Source: RUG14871 sp045539425
Lineage (GTDB): Bacteria; Bacillota_I; Bacilli_A; Erysipelotrichales; Erysipelotrichaceae
NCBI GenBank assembly: GCA_045539425.1
Contig: JAZQFH010000040.1
Span: forward strand, 21,422 to 85,421
Length of the DNA: 64,000 nt
Reading direction: 5' to 3'
The stretch's first letter is position 1. Each line of letters opens with the position of its first letter. The translations under genes were made by a program, and so were the position numbers. Positions 18,362 through 27,457 of this stretch are shown in pieces. Below the pieces are notes generated by a model. It did not search any database. It was given only the letters and a program-made list of their open reading frames with translations, and was not told the origin of the DNA.

Positions 18362-21300
18362 TTAGTTATTCAGATTGTTGTATCTGTATAAGAAGATTGC
18401 CAGCTGTTCTCTGGTGCAGTTGTTATCCGGAGAGAAGTGAGTTGCGTCAGTTCCCTTCGTGATACCGTTGTTGTATGCCCATAAGATAGCTTTGTAAGTT
18501 GTATTGCCCATTTCCGGAGCAACATCTTCGAATGGGTTGGCAGAAGTGTCAACCGCCGGTTTGCCGGCAAGTCTCCATAACATGACAGCCATATTGCCGC
18601 GGGATGTTGTTTCACCCGGTTTGAATTCGCCATCACTGAAGCCCTTGACGATACCCTGCTGATATGCCCATAAGATTGCCTTGTAAGTTGTATTACCTAA
18701 CGCATCGGCACTGACATCCGGGAACGGATTGTCTGTTGCGTCGATGGCCGGTTTGCCTGCAAGTCTCCATACCATGACTGCGAACTGTCCTCTTGTGACA
18801 TTTTCTGCCGGAGAGAATGTATCTTCGCTGGTACCTTTGACGATACCTTCGTTGTATGCCCACATGATTGCCTTGAAGGCTGTCTTTGTAGGTGCAGTTT
18901 CAACGTCATTGAATGGGTTGAAGACGATTGTTTCTTCATTACTTTCGAGTTCGCCAGCTTTGACCTGGTATGTGTACTCTTCACCGGCTACCGCAGTGCC
19001 ATCCGTGAATGTGCCTTCTTCGGCATCACCGACTTTTGCGTATTCGCCGTCAGCCTGTTTACGGAACACTTCATATGCAGTTCCTTCTTCGGCTTCCCAA
19101 GTTACCACAACACCCTTGCCGCTGTTAGCGACTTCGATCGTCGGAGCAACCGCTTCCGCTTTATTGATCACATATTCTTCTACAGTTTCTTCGAAGTTCT
19201 GTTCGTTTTCTTCTGTAGCAGCATTGATCACTGTTTCTTCTTCCGTTAACACGTTGAATGTTAATGTAGCAACAACTTCATCCTTTGCAAAACCGTCGAG
19301 ATCTGCGAAGCCGAATACGACTTTGCCGTCTTCTGTCTTGCTGGAGTTGAATGGAGCAACTGCTGTCAGTTCAACAAATTCAACTGCTTCCGGATCGAAT
19401 GTAACTTCATACAGACCGTTGTGAGCTAACTCTTCCGTAGCTTTCAGTTCGACTGTGTAAGTTGTATCTTCTTCTACCGGTTCTTCACCTTCATTGTCAA
19501 CTTCCGGAGTAACTGCTGTATTTAATGCACCCTTGCGGTCATTGTTGAAGTCGATCTTCTTGATTTCATCAACTTTTGCATCCGCAAACTTCAGCGCCGG
19601 CAGAGTTTCTGCTGTAACGCCTTCAGCATCGAGATTGATGGCTGGGAAATCCGTCTTTGCGGCTGGTGCCTGCAGTTCGAATAAGCCTGCGACCGGCCAG
19701 ACACCTTCTGCGAAGCTGCCTAAGTCGAATGCATGATAGCCTGTGTTATATGTTGTGTCATTGTATAACGCAATCATATCAACATCGTTTTCAGCATTGT
19801 TGAATCTGCTCCAGAACACATTTTCTCCATCGAAGTACAGAGAATTGTAGTGGTCAACATCGATTGGTTCACCGATCTGTGTAATTTCAACGAAGTCCCA
19901 GATTTCGATACCATAGCCAAAGTACTGTCCATACAGAGTATTTGTTAAGTCAACCATTGTCAGTTCATACAGATATCCTGCATCGTCAACAACGTAGAAA
20001 TAGTCTGTCGGTGCACGGCCGTAAATATTCTGGACTTCACTGCCTTCATACGCAATACCGACGAAGTATTCACCATGAGTATCTGAGCTCAGATCAAGTA
20101 CCATATCAGGATCGTATGTACCTGTTGTTGTATCAACACCGAGGACGTACGGGCCATAGACACCGAAGAGTTCATCCTTCAGAGTTGCAGCAGCAAGATC
20201 GAAGAATCCGACTTCAGATTCATCTGCAACAGCCGTCAGTGCGAATGTTGCCGGGTCAACAGTGAATAACTGAGATGCACCGTCATTCGTGATGGATGCT
20301 GCATATAATACGGATCCGTCTGCATTGTAGGAGATACCGTTAATGTCGCCTGTTACCTTGTCTGTCAGTTTTGTGTATTCTGGTAAGCTGGCAGTATTGA
20401 ATTCAACGAAGAATTCCTGACCCTCTTCATCCCAGAGCATACCATTCAGTTTCTTTTCAACCTTAATGACATGGACAACTGCCGTTGCAGAGAGTGAACT
20501 GTCTGCCTTCGGGACTGCCTTGATTTCAACATCGCCTACGCTGACGCCAGTGACAATACCGTTTGCGTCAACTGTTGCGATGCTTTCATCTGCGGAAGAC
20601 CAAGTAACTGTCTGATCCTGACCCCATGGGCCAACTGTTGCACTTAACTGGACCTGTCCATTTTCAACAGTGATGACTTCCGGAGTATCCATTTCAATTG
20701 TGGCACTCTCTTTCAGCTCTTCCTTGTTCAGGTTCAGCTGGTAGCCTGTCACGTTGCCCGCATAGTCTGCTAAGAGAACTAAGAGGTGATCCGGAGTTTC
20801 TGCATCAAGATCGACTGCATAAGTTTCTTCATCTGCATCTGTCGGGTTTTTCTTATCTTCTGTTGTAGAGCCCTGAGTGTAGACTTCATTACCGTCTTCA
20901 TCCTGGACTAACAGCATTGCGATATATTCGTTATCTTCCGCTTCCAGTGCAAGAATGACACCGTTATCTGTTCTCGCGCCGATGATCTGACTAATCGTCG
21001 GAGCCGTGTTATCGACAACGAACGGCATTGTGTACAGAGTACCATCTGCCATTTCATCCCAGGCAATGGATCCGTCTTCCTTGACATAGTATTCCGGAGC
21101 CAGCTGGAGGTTCAGATTGAGTCTTGTTCCTTCCGGAGCTGTTGCCTTGTAACCAATCGATGTAGAAGTCGATGTGTTACTCCAGGCAGCCGAAGATGGT
21201 ACCCAGTATGCCGCATATGCGCTGGCACCGAATTTTTCCGTTCCATCGACCAGGTTACCTTCTTCGTCTGTAATGAAGAAGCGGCTGCCGCTGGAGTTAC

Positions 21301-24300
21301 GGATTAAGGAGTAACGTGCATTTGCGATTGTGCTTGTGGAACTCAGAGCATTTCTTTCCGGTTTGTAAACTTCTTCTGCATCAAACGGGTTGCCGCCGAA
21401 GTAGTAGTTTCCGGATTCTCCTTCATAGTTTAATGTGAAGGATTTGACGTTCTTCGCATTTTCGCCGAGGCTGGAAGATGCCATATACGGATCGCGTGTT
21501 TCCGTTCCCTGAGTGTATTCAAGGTAAGAGCCCTTGTCATACATGGAAGGTTCAGACCAGCTGCCGTAGTAACCTAACACCGGGATGGAGTGTTCGACAC
21601 CGAATGCACCGTCTTCAGATTCAGCTTCTGTTGCGAAGATGTAACCTTCAACGTAAGCACCGTTGTTGTCATAATCCGCAATGTTGAGTAATTCAACTTC
21701 AACGCGGATCAGCTTGGAGTCCTTTGCAGGAACATTTACCATACCTTCGTTCGCATATTTCAGTGCGAGGTATGCATCATAAGTTGTAACAGCGCCGTCT
21801 TCATCGAGGTCAGCCTTATCAGCATCACCGATAGTTTCTCTAGTTCCGACAACGAAGTCGAGTAATGCTTTCGCATCGTTGGCATCAAAGACACCTTCTT
21901 CATCTTCATCGAAGTTATAGACTGCACCGTTGTTGATCTTTTCACCGTCAACATACCAAGTTAATGCTGCTTCAAGCGGGAACATCCAAGTATCGAGATA
22001 TTCGACACCATCATATTCGAATCTGTCCTGTGTGAAGAATTCAGCTGCCAGATCATAATAGAGATCTGCATCACTTACGTTGTTGAGGTAGAATTCAACA
22101 GCATATTTGCCTGCTCTTTCCGGATCATCGCCGAGTTCAGCTTTGACCTTACCATCATACTGGTTGAGCAGCATGTCTTTTCTGTTTTCGCCGTCAACTT
22201 CCGTGTTGTTCATTAAGATAACAGTCTTGGAATTCATGAATGCGTCAACATTCGCAAGACCGGCGCCCTGTTTCATGACGCTCCAGTAATAACCGGAATC
22301 TTCTTCAACTAACGGAGTAGCAGTAGACATTAAGAGGCTGTGTACCAGAGCACGGACCGTGATGCCTAATTCATCGGCGATAGCGTCCTTGCCTGTTTCT
22401 CTTAAGTACTGTTTGACTAATGCGACGATACCTGTCAGCTGCGGAGCTGCCATGGAAGTACCGGACATCAGTTCATATGTGTCGTGACCGCCCTGGATTG
22501 CGCCGGCAGTGCTTCTGCTGTAGCCGAATACGGAGTAGATGTTTCCGCCCGGAGTAGTGATTTCCGGTTTCAGGCTCAGATCACCCGGGACACCCCAGGA
22601 GGAGAAGCTGCTCATGTTGTAATAATCGGAACCATAGACAGAGACAGAAACCTTGTCCTGAATTGTCAGTGTGCCTGTGTAATAGACTGTTCCGTCTTCC
22701 AGAGTCACTTCCGTGCCGTCTCTTAATAATGCACCGTCAGCCTGAGTGATGGATACAACCGGAACATTGCCCGTGTAACCTGACAGGTTCATGCTGATCG
22801 TACCGGCCTGGTTATTCGCAATGATAACCGCAGCGGCACCATTCGCAACTGCTGCGTTTGCCTTTTCAAAGAAGGAAGTAGAACCACGGTTGCAGATGGC
22901 GATCTTGCCAGCCATTAAGTCCGCTACCGGAGCGAAATCTTCCGGAGTACCAGGTGCATTGACATAGATAAATTCATATTCGCCAGGAATCGTTGTTAAT
23001 GCCGGGTTGCCGTATCCGGATGTCTCTGTGTAGAAGATGCTGTCTTCACCAAAGATCATCGGTGTACCGATCGCACCGTCATTGTCAACAGAAGCGACGG
23101 AGATTGTGGAGCGGTAAGTTGCCGGAGAGCCGCCTGTTGCGAAGTTTGCATCATCGCCATACAGATAGCCGACACCTGCATTCTCTGCCCAGTAACTGTT
23201 GTTACCTGCGGAGTTACACCAGACGATATCGCTTAAAATCGTGTTGTTAATGATATCTGCATAAGTGCTGTTGTTAACGTAACCTGCAACGGAAGAACCT
23301 AAGGAAAGGTTGACTGCATCCGCGCCTAAAGTGATCGCGTCTTCAATCGCAACAAAGTAGTCGGAATCATAAGCGCCGCCGCCCGTACCGAAAACCTTCA
23401 TGACTAACAGCTGAGCATCCGGAGCGTTACCTTCCGTACCAACTGCAGTGATGGCATTCTGTAAGGAGAAGCTGCCGTCTTCAGATTCAGTGTAGATGAA
23501 CTTGTTCGCTGCTGCGATACCTGCAACGTGAGAACCGTGTTCACCCTGTCTGTCGTTGATGTGAATGATATCATCATTTCTGTCAACATAGTTGAAACCA
23601 TACGGGACCTTTGTGTTGAAATATGTGGAAGCTGCATCACTTCTCGTTCTCTGAGAAGCATTCAGCTGACTCCAGACAGCTGCTACTTCATCCGCTGTCA
23701 GTAAATCATACTTCTTGCCCGTTTTGTTTTCGAGCTGCATGATGCTTAAGTCAAATGCCATCGGACTAAATGACTGATGTTCAATATCCAAACCTGTATC
23801 GACGATCGCAACCTTGCTGCCTGCACCAGTATAGCCCTGTGCCCATGCATACTGAGAGGCTGTCATAGTAGAAGAAACCGCAACATTCGGGTTGTCAGAA
23901 GAATCTGCAACAGCCGGCTCGTACTGTGTTTCCACAACAACGTCTTTAACGCCGTCAATTGCTTTTATTTCTTCAATTTTTTCTGCTGGCACGTTTGCAG
24001 AAATAATGTTTGCAGCTAATGTGATGTTCCAGACAACATCAAGTTTTTCGCCATCGAGGACGTCTTTAGAGATCGCCGCTGCGACAGCATCCTGGTCGTT
24101 CGCCAAAGTCTTACGATAGGACTGAGCTTCAGCGTTATTGGCGATGTTGGCTGTAGGATAGCCTTTATCCAATGTGGAAGCTTTGTCTAATACGATAGAA
24201 ACACGAACGTTTCCTTTCAGTGCAGGCTGTTCGTTGCCGATGTTGCCTGCGGCATTCTCGCGTAATTTGTTCACTGTGTCAGCGTCGACATCGACCTTTT

Positions 24301-24436
24301 CCCAGGTAACAGTAATGCCATCATTGGTTGTGCTGTTTGCTTCTTCCGCTTTCAGATTGCGATAGCTGAAACTGGATAAAGCAAGTAACAAAGCCAGCGA
24401 TGTACCGAGAAGCTTTTTACCAAAACCTTTTTCCAT
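18362..24436 (-). CDS. Giant secreted subtilisin-like (S8) protease with dockerin-like, Big2, cohesin-like and SLH modules
   Basis: The 2,024-residue product is a paralogue of the protease at 6832-14511. The start is the ATG after AGGGGG with 6 nt spacing; it precedes a signal peptide (KKLLGTSLALLLALSSFS). Catalytic motifs: Asp in IVDTGLD (about 210), His in HGSHVAG (about 300), Asn in NSAGNNS and Ser in GTSMAAPQ (about 663). Further along are a PA-type insert, a dockerin-like pair (about 835-900), Big2 (about 1249-1327), the LNGMLWDEEG module, a cohesin-like domain (about 1655-1735), Fn3 (about 1759-1838) and three SLH modules. It lacks the seven Cys-pair repeats of its paralogue, so its catalytic head would sit closer to the wall. 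The long leader carries a promoter, a palindrome and a cre-like site. Confidence 0.9.
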   Translation of the reverse strand: MEKGFGKKLLGTSLALLLALSSFSYRNLKAEEANSTTNDGITVTWEKVDVDADTVNKLRENAAGNIGNEQPALKGNVRVSIVLDKASTLDKGYPTANIANNAEAQSYRKTLANDQDAVAAAISKDVLDGEKLDVVWNITLAANIISANVPAEKIEEIKAIDGVKDVVVETQYEPAVADSSDNPNVAVSSTMTASQYAWAQGYTGAGSKVAIVDTGLDIEHQSFSPMAFDLSIMQLENKTGKKYDLLTADEVAAVWSQLNASQRTRSDAASTYFNTKVPYGFNYVDRNDDIIHINDRQGEHGSHVAGIAAANKFIYTESEDGSFSLQNAITAVGTEGNAPDAQLLVMKVFGTGGGAYDSDYFVAIEDAITLGADAVNLSLGSSVAGYVNNSTYADIINNTILSDIVWCNSAGNNSYWAENAGVGYLYGDDANFATGGSPATYRSTISVASVDNDGAIGTPMIFGEDSIFYTETSGYGNPALTTIPGEYEFIYVNAPGTPEDFAPVADLMAGKIAICNRGSTSFFEKANAAVANGAAAVIIANNQAGTISMNLSGYTGNVPVVSITQADGALLRDGTEVTLEDGTVYYTGTLTIQDKVSVSVYGSDYYNMSSFSSWGVPGDLSLKPEITTPGGNIYSVFGYSRSTAGAIQGGHDTYELMSGTSMAAPQLTGIVALVKQYLRETGKDAIADELGITVRALVHSLLMSTATPLVEEDSGYYWSVMKQGAGLANVDAFMNSKTVILMNNTEVDGENRKDMLLNQYDGKVKAELGDDPERAGKYAVEFYLNNVSDADLYYDLAAEFFTQDRFEYDGVEYLDTWMFPLEAALTWYVDGEKINNGAVYNFDEDEEGVFDANDAKALLDFVVGTRETIGDADKADLDEDGAVTTYDAYLALKYANEGMVNVPAKDSKLIRVEVELLNIADYDNNGAYVEGYIFATEAESEDGAFGVEHSIPVLGYYGSWSEPSMYDKGSYLEYTQGTETRDPYMASSSLGENAKNVKSFTLNYEGESGNYYFGGNPFDAEEVYKPERNALSSTSTIANARYSLIRNSSGSRFFITDEEGNLVDGTEKFGASAYAAYWVPSSAAWSNTSTSTSIGYKATAPEGTRLNLNLQLAPEYYVKEDGSIAWDEMADGTLYTMPFVVDNTAPTISQIIGARTDNGVILALEAEDNEYIAMLLVQDEDGNEVYTQGSTTEDKKNPTDADEETYAVDLDAETPDHLLVLLADYAGNVTGYQLNLNKEELKESATIEMDTPEVITVENGQVQLSATVGPWGQDQTVTWSSADESIATVDANGIVTGVSVGDVEIKAVPKADSSLSATAVVHVIKVEKKLNGMLWDEEGQEFFVEFNTASLPEYTKLTDKVTGDINGISYNADGSVLYAASITNDGASQLFTVDPATFALTAVADESEVGFFDLAAATLKDELFGVYGPYVLGVDTTTGTYDPDMVLDLSSDTHGEYFVGIAYEGSEVQNIYGRAPTDYFYVVDDAGYLYELTMVDLTNTLYGQYFGYGIEIWDFVEITQIGEPIDVDHYNSLYFDGENVFWSRFNNAENDVDMIALYNDTTYNTGYHAFDLGSFAEGVWPVAGLFELQAPAAKTDFPAINLDAEGVTAETLPALKFADAKVDEIKKIDFNNDRKGALNTAVTPEVDNEGEEPVEEDTTYTVELKATEELAHNGLYEVTFDPEAVEFVELTAVAPFNSSKTEDGKVVFGFADLDGFAKDEVVATLTFNVLTEEETVINAATEENEQNFEETVEEYVINKAEAVAPTIEVANSGKGVVVTWEAEEGTAYEVFRKQADGEYAKVGDAEEGTFTDGTAVAGEEYTYQVKAGELESNEETIVFNPFNDVETAPTKTAFKAIMWAYNEGIVKGTSEDTFSPAENVTRGQFAVMVWRLAGKPAIDATDNPFPDVSADALGNTTYKAILWAYQQGIVKGFSDGEFKPGETTSRGNMAVMLWRLAGKPAVDTSANPFEDVAPEMGNTTYKAILWAYNNGITKGTDATHFSPDNNCTREQLAIFLYRYNNLNN

Positions 24437-24465
24437 ATTGTTCCCCCTTCTTGAGAATTGCACTC

Positions 24466-24493
24466 TCACGTGGTTATCCTACTTTGCACGTGA
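24466..24493. promoter_or_regulatory. Paired CACGTG inverted repeat in the protease leader
   Basis: TCACGTG (24466-24472) and CACGTGA (24487-24493) form a perfect 7-bp inverted repeat. Each arm also contains the hexamer palindrome CACGTG. It lies about 10-35 nt into the predicted transcript, so it may be an operator or an RNA hairpin. Confidence 0.5.
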
Positions 24494-24508
24494 TTTTACA
24501 ATACTCAA

Positions 24509-24537
24509 ATTTTACCACCTGAAATGAAAGTTTACAA
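24509..24537 (-). promoter_or_regulatory. Promoter of the second S8 protease gene
   Basis: The -35 TTGTAA (24532-24537), a 17-nt spacer and -10 TAAAAT (24509-24514) lie on the minus strand, about 73 nt upstream of the start codon. Confidence 0.7.
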
Positions 24538-24576
24538 TATATGTTAATGAAAACCTTTTGCATATTTTTACATGTG

Positions 24577-24590
24577 TGAAAATGTTTTCA
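24577..24590. promoter_or_regulatory. cre-like palindrome upstream of the protease promoter
   Basis: TGAAAATGTTTTCA is a perfect 14-bp palindrome apart from the central TG. It differs at one position from the CcpA cre core TGWAANCGNTNWCA. Its position upstream of -35 could suit activation or roadblock control. Binding by CcpA is inferred only. Confidence 0.4.
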
Positions 24591-24633
24591 TCATAATCCT
24601 TCCCCGGAAGACACCTATCCGCATTCTGACAAC

Positions 24634-24664
24634 AGAAAAAGGAGATATCACAACATATCTCCTT
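24634..24664 (-). terminator. Terminator at the end of the polysaccharide locus
   Basis: On the minus strand AAGGAGATAT / ATATCTCCTT with a 6-nt loop is followed by TTTTT. Confidence 0.88.
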
Positions 24665-24752
24665 TCAGATTCCGCTTTTGTGACCGGTTTATAACGGTTT
24701 TGGGCACTCAGATGAAAATACAGGTTCTTGTGTTTTCAGAAAAACCTCCCGT

Positions 24753-26324
24753 TTAAGCGTGTTTTTTATGACGGAAGAGCCGTTTCAGATACTTCACACC
24801 CAGCTTCTGCAGATAGACTCCTTCTTTCCCGCGTATATATATAAGGTAATATAGGGAAACAGAGAGCGTGGCGCAGATCACGGCATGCACCGCAACACTG
24901 AGGAAGCCGTGATTGACAAACAGATTTGTGCACAGGAAGTAACATAGAGCAAACAGTGCAAGCGCCGCCAGGAAGTTGCGGATGAATTTCACGTAATAGA
25001 CCTTCACCGGCCTTTTGTTTTCAAAGCCGTATTTATGAACGATATAGGGATCCAGCCACATGAATGTGGTCCAGTCCGCCGCGATGGTCCCGATCAGAAC
25101 CCCCGGGATTCCCCACAGCTTGACGCCAAGCACGGAAACCGCCAGATTGACTAGCATTCCCATCACCGGACGGAGTCTGGACTGACGGAAGAGTCCCATG
25201 GTGGTACGGTATTTGGAAAGGGCTGCCCGGATTGATAAGGTATAGAGTTCCATTCCTAAAAGGAAGGAGAACGGCTGAGCCAGCGTCCAGTCTTTTCCGA
25301 TCCAGGCGGAGATGAATTCATTTGCACATACGCCGATTCCCACAAACGCCGTTGCTCCCAAAATGGTCGAAACCGCCATCACGGCCTCAAACACTTCATA
25401 TTCATGGTCGGTATCATGCGTAATGTGCAGATTGCCGATGGAGTGAGAGACGGAATTGTAGAGCTTGTTAAACAGCGTGTTGATCGTTGTATAAAAGATA
25501 TAGTAGTTGGAATAGAGTGCTTCCGCATCCATCCCCATCATGATGGAAAGGACGATATTGTCCGTTGCCTTCATGACGACCGCATTCATTTTATAAAGGA
25601 AGAGCGCACTGCAGTCATTGAAGATTTCCCTGACCTCTTCCCTGCTGATGCTGTCCGGCGTTTTCTCATCGATATACGGATACATCCGGCTGGCAAGCAC
25701 CCCTGCCAGAATATTCTGAATCACGACCTGCAGAATGCCGATGATGAGATATAAGGTATAGCTGCCAAAGAGAATCATGGAAATAATCTGAACGATTCCG
25801 CTGATGACAGTCGTGACATAGTTCAGAACCGTAACCAGATATTCCTTCTGATCCGCCTTGATAATTGCGCTTTTATACGCCACAAAGAGATAGGAAGATG
25901 CCGTTTTAAACAGATAGAGCAGAAAGACAAAGGGAACACTCAGGCCCAGTGCCGTGATTTTCTGATAGTCTTTGATCAAAGACGGCAAAAACGGAATCAG
26001 AAGCAGGCCGATCAGGGTGACCGCAACGCCGATGCCCCGGTACGCCCAGCGGTAGAACTTCATTAAGAGCGTGATTCTGTGATGGTCTTCATGTGCTAAA
26101 GGATCATACAGCTTATAAAGGATCGCCGAGCCGATTCCAAGTTCCACTAAAGAAAGCATCTGCAGAATATTGGAGAAGAAGCTCCCGATTCCGAGATACG
26201 ATTTCCCCAGGTAGCGGATGAAGAAGGTCCTGACGACAAACTGCATAAAAAGGTTGATCAATTGACCACCCATGCTGCTGATAAAGTTGTAGATCGTATT
26301 TGTCGTCCGTGATGCCTTTTTCAT
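24753..26324 (-). CDS. wzx: Wzx-type polysaccharide flippase
   Basis: The 523-residue protein is almost entirely hydrophobic segments (about 12-14 helices). It opens with the short amphipathic start typical of the MOP/Wzx superfamily (MKKASRTTNTIYNFISSMGG) and contains RTFFIRYLGKSYLGI. It should move the undecaprenyl-linked repeat unit to the outer face of the membrane. It is the last gene of the locus. Its ATG overlaps the stop of the pyruvyltransferase gene by 4 nt (ATGA), which suggests translational coupling; no other good ribosome binding site is seen. Confidence 0.88.
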   Translation of the reverse strand: MKKASRTTNTIYNFISSMGGQLINLFMQFVVRTFFIRYLGKSYLGIGSFFSNILQMLSLVELGIGSAILYKLYDPLAHEDHHRITLLMKFYRWAYRGIGVAVTLIGLLLIPFLPSLIKDYQKITALGLSVPFVFLLYLFKTASSYLFVAYKSAIIKADQKEYLVTVLNYVTTVISGIVQIISMILFGSYTLYLIIGILQVVIQNILAGVLASRMYPYIDEKTPDSISREEVREIFNDCSALFLYKMNAVVMKATDNIVLSIMMGMDAEALYSNYYIFYTTINTLFNKLYNSVSHSIGNLHITHDTDHEYEVFEAVMAVSTILGATAFVGIGVCANEFISAWIGKDWTLAQPFSFLLGMELYTLSIRAALSKYRTTMGLFRQSRLRPVMGMLVNLAVSVLGVKLWGIPGVLIGTIAADWTTFMWLDPYIVHKYGFENKRPVKVYYVKFIRNFLAALALFALCYFLCTNLFVNHGFLSVAVHAVICATLSVSLYYLIYIRGKEGVYLQKLGVKYLKRLFRHKKHA

Positions 26325-27457
26325 AATGAATCTATAAATTCCCGTAATGTCCGTCTGGTTTCTTTTTTCCAGTGCTCCCTGTTTTCTTTATCGTATTCTT
26401 TATTCATTACGCTTTTCAGCGTTTCATACAGTCTGTCCCCGTTGAATTCCTCTTCCGCAAGGAAATACGGCTCCCACTTTGCCATCTTCGCAAAGTAAAG
26501 CATCTTGTCATCCCATAAAAAGGAAATCAAAGGGATATCAAAAGCGTAGGCACAGATGCAGGCATGCAGCCTGCCGCCGAGAATTGCCCGATAGGAGGTG
26601 ATGATCCTCACCAGATCCTCCGCGCTTTGCGGCATTATGATCCGCGGATATTTCAGATCATATTTTCTGACGATTTTCTCGCCGAATTCCCTGTCGCTTT
26701 TTAACCCGTTGGTAAACAGTTCATAGGGAATCCCGTCTTCTTCCAGATGCTTAAGGAAAATGCCGTAACAGTCCGCCACTTCCTCTTCGCTCATCGTTTT
26801 CCCGTACTTGCGGAAATTCTCCCCTTTCAAGAGGTTCACGCCGATCACATCCCGCTTTTTCGGGGTGACATTCTGAAACACTTCCGAAAGATGGAATGCC
26901 GGATCTCCCGCCGCCGCTGTCTTCAATAGCGGATTTGTCACATAGCTCTCTCTAAGCCTTTTTACACCGTCTTCTCCGTCACGCGAAGTAAACCACGTAA
27001 CGATTGGTTCATTCAGATGCTGCTTCAAAATCATGCATTTGCGGTTATTGCCGTCAAACTTCTGTACATTCATGGCGTCAAACATCACCGGCACATGATG
27101 CTTTTTGGCGATATCAATCACCAAGGAATAATATGCCCAGAGTTTCTGGGTTCCGTATTTAAATGAGCCACAGGCAAAGATGATGCCGTCCGCTTTCGAA
27201 ATAACAGCCTCATAGGCTTTCAGGTGTTTCCGCTTCAGACTTTTCAGTTCAAGATCAGCTGAATTGAAAACTCTGGCGGCTTTATGCAGAAGGCGGGAGG
27301 ACAGAGAGTTTGCGGAAGAACGTGTACTTTCAAAATCGAGTTCCAAAATATCAATCTGCTCATTCATATTGGAAAGAAGATAAGAAAGAGAGCGATAGAT
27401 AAACTGATCGCCGTAGTTTTCATATCTGGTAAGTCCCGCAAGTACGATGCGTTTCAT
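26321..27457 (-). CDS. Polysaccharide pyruvyltransferase family protein (CsaB/WcaK-like)
   Basis: The 378-residue protein matches the pyruvyltransferase family (PF04230): an N-terminal GLTRYENYGDQFIYRSL motif, the central DPAFHL segment, and the C-terminal ILGGRLHACICAYAFDIPLISF signature. Members transfer pyruvate from phosphoenolpyruvate to a sugar as a ketal. CsaB homologues pyruvylate ManNAc in wall polysaccharide and so create the ligand of SLH domains; this fits the SLH-rich neighbourhood. It overlaps its neighbours by 4 nt on each side. GAGGGAAGA precedes the ATG. The acceptor sugar is not known from sequence. Confidence 0.85.
   Translation of the reverse strand: MKRIVLAGLTRYENYGDQFIYRSLSYLLSNMNEQIDILELDFESTRSSANSLSSRLLHKAARVFNSADLELKSLKRKHLKAYEAVISKADGIIFACGSFKYGTQKLWAYYSLVIDIAKKHHVPVMFDAMNVQKFDGNNRKCMILKQHLNEPIVTWFTSRDGEDGVKRLRESYVTNPLLKTAAAGDPAFHLSEVFQNVTPKKRDVIGVNLLKGENFRKYGKTMSEEEVADCYGIFLKHLEEDGIPYELFTNGLKSDREFGEKIVRKYDLKYPRIIMPQSAEDLVRIITSYRAILGGRLHACICAYAFDIPLISFLWDDKMLYFAKMAKWEPYFLAEEEFNGDRLYETLKSVMNKEYDKENREHWKKETRRTLREFIDSL

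Larger units (their letters stand above)
24437..24752. promoter_or_regulatory. 316-bp regulatory gap upstream of the second S8 protease gene
   Basis: From the protease start outward (minus strand) it holds the AGGGGG Shine-Dalgarno, an inverted repeat TCACGTG-N14-CACGTGA (24466-24493), a promoter (24509-24537), a cre-like palindrome (24577-24590) and, at the far side, the terminator of the polysaccharide locus (24634-24664). Nothing recognisable was seen in 24665-24752. Confidence 0.6.
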
